From Oscillospiraceae bacterium (GTDB lineage Bacteria > Bacillota > Clostridia > Oscillospirales > Ruminococcaceae), in the NCBI GenBank assembly GCA_003508605.1, contig DNUB01000020.1:1-8051 (forward strand): a stretch of 8,051 bases of DNA, in the 5' to 3' direction. The stretch's first letter is position 1, and each line of letters starts with the position of its first letter. Of the stretch, positions 5,938-8,051 are shown piece by piece. Below the pieces are notes generated by a model. The model did not search any database, was not told the origin of the DNA, and was given only the letters and a program-made list of their open reading frames with translations. The translations under genes and the position numbers were made by a program.

Positions 5938-6786
5938 CTATGAGCACAAGCTCTTATAATATTTGCACATTTCCGCTGCGTCCTCCGCCTGAGTTCCTGC
6001 GCTTTCGCAGATTACAGACGGCTCTAAGCCCCTTTTTGCAAAAAGCTCCATCAAGGGCTCATACTGCGGACCATACTGTTTATCCTCAAAGGTAAGGTGC
6101 TCCTTCTCGCCGCCTGCGGTGTACATTATTTTGCTGAAATGAACGTGGAAGTTCTTTAAACGCTCATGTCCCAGCTTATTTTCTATTTCGTCAAGAAGCC
6201 TTGCGTAGTCTTCCTTAGTCTTGATGCCCCCCAAGGTTCTTGCGTTCAGATGACCGAAGTCGACGCAGGGCAAAAATCTTTCATCTACCCCGCAAAGCTC
6301 CATAACCTCGGAAAGCGTGCCTAACTGATTGATTTTTCCCATTGTTTCGGGGCATAAGATTATGTCGGACAAGCCCTCGGCGTCCAGCATTTTCTGCGCC
6401 CTTAAAAGGGTGTCCTTTGCCAGCTCCAACGCCTGCTCCCTTGTAATTTTTGCGCATGAGCCGCTGTGGATTACTATTTTTTTGGCCCCCAGCTTATGTG
6501 CGGCAAGAGCCGAGTCCTTTATATAAGTAAGGCTGTTAAGCCTTGTTTCCTCTTTTTCACTTGAAAGGGAAATAAAATACGGAGTGTGCAGGGAAAGGCG
6601 GATATTGTTTTTCTTTATTATATCGGGTAAAAGGCGATAGGTTTTTTCCGCTATCCTCACCCCTCTGCCGCACTCGATTTCATATCCGTTCAAGCCTAAT
6701 TTCTTTAAGTATTCGGGAAGATCCTCCGGGAATTTCATTTTCCCGAAGCTTGCCGAGTTTCCTCCCGGTCCGAATGATATTGACAT
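5938..6786 (-). CDS. Endonuclease IV-like TIM-barrel protein (AP endonuclease family 2)
   Basis: A 282-residue TIM-barrel protein of the xylose isomerase-like/AP endonuclease 2 superfamily, close in layout to deoxyribonuclease IV, which nicks DNA 5' of abasic sites. Residues lining up with the zinc ligands of E. coli Nfo are H67 (HTPYF), H107 (VIHSG), E147 (PETMG), D176 and H179 (VDFGHLNAR), H216 (HVHFSK), H230 (KEHLTF) and E261 (ICESAG). The Asp two residues before the last His in Nfo (D-x-H) is replaced by K228, so the third metal site is altered; the equivalence is from motif order, not a computed alignment. The ATG at 6784-6786 has AGAGGA six nt upstream. It lies 73 nt after the yqeG-like gene and is probably in the same transcript. 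DNA-repair function is likely but not proven; a sugar-isomerase-like role remains possible. Confidence 0.82.
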   Translation of the reverse strand: MSISFGPGGNSASFGKMKFPEDLPEYLKKLGLNGYEIECGRGVRIAEKTYRLLPDIIKKNNIRLSLHTPYFISLSSEKEETRLNSLTYIKDSALAAHKLGAKKIVIHSGSCAKITREQALELAKDTLLRAQKMLDAEGLSDIILCPETMGKINQLGTLSEVMELCGVDERFLPCVDFGHLNARTLGGIKTKEDYARLLDEIENKLGHERLKNFHVHFSKIMYTAGGEKEHLTFEDKQYGPQYEPLMELFAKRGLEPSVICESAGTQAEDAAEMCKYYKSLCS

Positions 6787-6859
6787 ATATTATCCTCTGA
6801 AACGTTTTTAATTTACAGTACTAAGCCGTAATGACTTAACGGTATCTTTTTCAAGACGG

Positions 6860-7345
6860 TCACTGCGGCTTGTCTCTTTTAAAAAATATGCTTTCAAGCT
6901 TCCTTTTCAGCTTAAATGTCGCCTTATCCTCCATATGAAAAGGCTCTACTAAAATTGTCGGCACCCTGCTTAAATTTCCGCCGAGAATATCGGTAAAAAT
7001 CTGATCTCCCACCAAAGCGACGGAATTTTTAGGCAGCCGCATTTTTTTTAATGCCCTGCCGACTCCCACGGTAAGCGGCTTACAGCCGAAGGAGATAAAA
7101 TCAATTCCCAAATCCTTTGCCAAAGGCTCTACCCTTTTTTTCGTGTTGTTGGAAAGCACCATAAGCTTCATACCCAGCTTTTTCATTTTCGCCAGCCATT
7201 CGGTAACACCCTGTTCGGGAACGGGACTTCCGTGCATGGAAAGAGTATTGTCTAAATCGAGTATAAACCCTCTCAGATGATTGCTTTTAATAAAGTCCTC
7301 ATCTATTTCGAAAACGTTTTTCAGCCACCATTTCGGTTTAAACAT
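6860..7345 (-). CDS. YqeG-family HAD-IIIA phosphatase
   Basis: A 161-residue cytoplasmic haloacid dehalogenase-type phosphatase of the YqeG family, whose physiological substrate is not settled. HAD motif I is LDLDNTL with nucleophile D30 and D32, motif II is SNN (65-67), the conserved lysine is in KP (K89-P90), and motif IV is GDQIFTD (113-119) with acidic D114 and D119. All catalytic positions are intact, and the short cap-less form fits subclass III. The start is the ATG at 7343-7345 (MFKPKWWLKN), with AGGAGG (7356-7361) ten nt upstream; an in-frame upstream start at 7387 would encode residues from the ribosome binding site and is rejected. It follows the rpsU terminators, so it depends on read-through or on a weak promoter in the intervening 42 nt that I cannot identify. 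The endonuclease IV-like gene follows after 73 nt. Confidence 0.92.
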   Translation of the reverse strand: MFKPKWWLKNVFEIDEDFIKSNHLRGFILDLDNTLSMHGSPVPEQGVTEWLAKMKKLGMKLMVLSNNTKKRVEPLAKDLGIDFISFGCKPLTVGVGRALKKMRLPKNSVALVGDQIFTDILGGNLSRVPTILVEPFHMEDKATFKLKRKLESIFFKRDKPQ

Positions 7346-7387
7346 TAAAAAACCACCTCCTGCCTGTATATTACAATATGCAAGCAT

Positions 7388-7419
7388 AAAAAAATAAAAC
7401 CGGTCAAAAAAACCGGTTT
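7388..7419 (-). terminator. Rho-independent terminator between rpsU and the yqeG-like gene
   Basis: On the minus strand an 8-bp stem, AAACCGGT with ACCGGTTT (plus 7397-7404 and 7412-7419), encloses a 7-nt T-rich loop and is followed by a run of T broken by one A (7396 down to 7388). It ends 42 nt before the yqeG-like start codon. Confidence 0.88.
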
Positions 7420-7431
7420 ACTTTTTCTAAG

Positions 7432-7456
7432 TAAAATTGCCGCATCCGGCATTTTA
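7432..7456 (-). terminator. First hairpin after rpsU (weak terminator or 3' stabiliser)
   Basis: TGCCG (7438-7442) and CGGCA (7447-7451) pair around a 4-nt loop, extended by TAAAA/TTTTA with one bulged T at 7437. It starts only three nt after the rpsU stop codon. On the minus strand it is followed by CTTAG rather than a T-run, so termination here would be partial; with the stronger hairpin at 7388-7419 it forms a tandem pair. Confidence 0.6.
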
Positions 7457-7459
7457 TAT

Positions 7460-7636
7460 TTACTTAAACTTGCGCTTGCGGGCAGCTTCGGATTTCTTTT
7501 TACGCTTTACCGAAGGCTTTTCGTAATGCTCTCTCTTGCGAACCTCAGCCAAAACGCCGTCACGAGCGCAGGAACGCTTGAAACGCTTTAATGCGGTTTC
7601 CAAAGATTCGTTTTTTCCAAGACGAACTTCTGCCAA
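7460..7636 (-). CDS. rpsU: 30S ribosomal protein bS21
   Basis: Small-subunit ribosomal protein that sits near the anti-Shine-Dalgarno end of 16S rRNA and helps initiation. The gene has only 58 codons: it starts [20 protein letters not shown], continues with a lysine/arginine-rich middle, and ends in RKRKFK, all typical of Firmicute bS21. The start codon is TTG (7634-7636), supported by GGAGGG seven nt upstream (7644-7649) and by the family N-terminus; there is no in-frame ATG nearby. The stop is TAA at 7460-7462. A near-consensus promoter and a hairpin-forming leader of about 128 nt lie upstream, and tandem hairpins follow the stop, so it is probably transcribed mainly on its own with some read-through into the yqeG-like gene. 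Codon choice for Arg (CGT/CGC mostly) looks highly expressed. Confidence 0.97.
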   Translation of the reverse strand: MAEVRLGKNESLETALKRFKRSCARDGVLAEVRKREHYEKPSVKRKKKSEAARKRKFK

Positions 7637-7764
7637 TCTATATCCCTCCTTTTGCCCTTGGGCTATGTCCGAAAACTGCGTAGATTATCGGACACAAGGT
7701 AATTATCAAATCAAGCACCGTTAAGTCTGCCAAAGGACAAGCTTAACCTAAAGAGTAATGCTCA
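7637..7764 (-). promoter_or_regulatory. Structured 5' leader of rpsU
   Basis: The predicted transcript leader of about 128 nt can form several stems. In plus coordinates these are GTTAAG (7720-7725) with CTTAAC (7742-7747), containing an inner TGCC/GG-A-CA stem with an AAA loop (7728-7739); TGTCCGA (7666-7672) with TCGGACA (7688-7694) around 15 nt; and a small GCC/GGC hairpin (7654-7663) next to the GGAGGG ribosome binding site. A long structured leader before a ribosomal protein gene is a common site of autogenous control, but I recognise no described leader class here; the regulatory role is inference. Confidence 0.45.
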
Positions 7765-7770
7765 ATATAC

Positions 7771-7799
7771 ATTATACACATATCGGACGATTATGTCAA
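7771..7799 (-). promoter_or_regulatory. Strong sigma-A promoter of rpsU
   Basis: On the minus strand a perfect -35 box TTGACA (plus 7794-7799) and a perfect -10 box TATAAT (plus 7771-7776) are separated by exactly 17 nt; a TG lies just upstream of the -10 box. The predicted start is near 7764. This is as close to the consensus as promoters come and fits a highly expressed ribosomal protein gene. Confidence 0.95.
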
Positions 7800-7801
7800 G
7801 T

Positions 7802-7818
7802 AAAAATTTGAAATTTTT
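7802..7818 (-). promoter_or_regulatory. A/T-rich palindrome, probable UP element of the rpsU promoter
   Basis: AAAAATTT (7802-7809) and AAATTTTT (7811-7818) form a perfect 8-bp inverted repeat with one central base, starting three nt upstream of the rpsU -35 box. Position and A/T-tract composition fit a binding site for the RNA polymerase alpha C-terminal domain. An operator is the alternative, since it is symmetrical. Confidence 0.5.
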
Positions 7819-7859
7819 GCCGCTTCTGTGAAAAAGTGCCGCCGCTGCCGAAGGGGGAA

Positions 7860-7914
7860 AAAATTTCTCCGCAATCGACAGCCGATTCCTTTGCTGTCAA
7901 ATTGCGTAAATTTT
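7860..7914 (-). terminator. Long imperfect inverted repeat, possible terminator of an upstream off-window gene
   Basis: Three helical blocks line up: AAAATTT (7860-7866) with AAATTTT (7908-7914), CGCAAT (7870-7875) with ATTGCG (7901-7906), and GACAGC (7877-7882) with GCTGTC (7893-7898), giving 19 bp of stem with two small internal loops and a 10-nt terminal loop. On the minus strand the CGCAAT/GACAGC stem is followed by GAG, AAA and six T residues, which resembles an intrinsic terminator for a gene to the right of the window. It could equally be a mobile-repeat end. Confidence 0.45.
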
Positions 7915-8051
7915 ACACAGACGGACGGCAATCTGCGAGAAAAATATGAGTAAAGACTAATACTAATACTTGACTGAAAGTAGACAATCTTTGCGGTCTG
8001 ATTTTCGCAATACTGCGTTATCGTCCTTGCAAGGCGTCAACAGGACGTTGA

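Larger units (their letters stand above)
7637..8051. other. 415-nt non-coding stretch upstream of rpsU to the window edge
   Basis: It contains the rpsU leader, promoter and A/T palindrome (7637-7818), the long inverted repeat (7860-7914) and, to the right, about 137 nt in which I recognise no gene. In that last part both strands carry a short frame: plus strand open from 7970 (TTG) to the edge, and minus strand open from the edge to a TAG near 7965. Neither has a recognisable product or ribosome binding site. Confidence 0.6.

Noticed and set aside
7366..7380. Near-palindrome ATATT-AC-AATAT upstream of the yqeG-like gene as an operator
   Set aside because: It is short, A/T-only and without a neighbouring regulator gene or a clear promoter, so it cannot be told from background.
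6833..7728. The 11-nt string GACTTAACGGT at 6833-6843 and its inverse at 7718-7728
   Set aside because: An 11-nt match in 8 kb, counting both strands, is expected several times by chance; no flanking similarity supports a repeat or recombination site.

Overview
The window reads like chromosomal housekeeping DNA of a low-to-mid G+C Firmicute, most likely class Clostridia and plausibly the Ruminococcaceae/Oscillospiraceae. The grounds are close-to-consensus sigma-A promoters, strong AGGAGG-type ribosome binding sites, a TTG-started rpsU, a CD1247-type protein next to efp, and the clostridial order aroQ - pepP-like - efp. The genus cannot be read from this sequence.

Layout. At the left edge (1-1074, plus strand) is the 3' part of a Na/Pi cotransporter with a C-terminal PhoU-like domain. 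All other recognised genes lie on the minus strand, so 1075-1303 is a convergent spacer; it holds several hairpins and a clear minus-strand terminator. Read in the direction of transcription (right to left), the minus-strand genes are: rpsU (bS21, 58 codons), a YqeG-family HAD phosphatase, an endonuclease IV-like TIM-barrel protein, aroQ, an M24 Xaa-Pro peptidase, a DUF4241 protein, a polysaccharide-deacetylase lipoprotein, efp, and a CD1247-like zinc-ribbon protein.

Transcription. rpsU has a near-ideal promoter (7771-7799) with an A/T-rich palindrome just upstream, a leader of about 128 nt that can form hairpins, and tandem hairpins after its stop codon. yqeG through the deacetylase are closely spaced and look like one read-through unit with a 166-nt gap before aroQ. 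efp has its own promoter (2445-2473) and is probably co-transcribed with the CD1247-like gene up to the terminator at 1261-1288.

Function. The genes serve translation (bS21, EF-P), the shikimate pathway (AroQ), peptide turnover (the M24 peptidase), envelope glycan modification (the deacetylase) and phosphate uptake (left edge). I see no mobile element, CRISPR array, tRNA or rRNA, and no obvious new multi-gene system. The most interesting material is non-coding: a tightly tiled three-way-junction fold after the deacetylase gene (2590-2646), the rpsU leader, a long imperfect inverted repeat at 7860-7914, and two related short palindromic elements flanking the CD1247-like gene.
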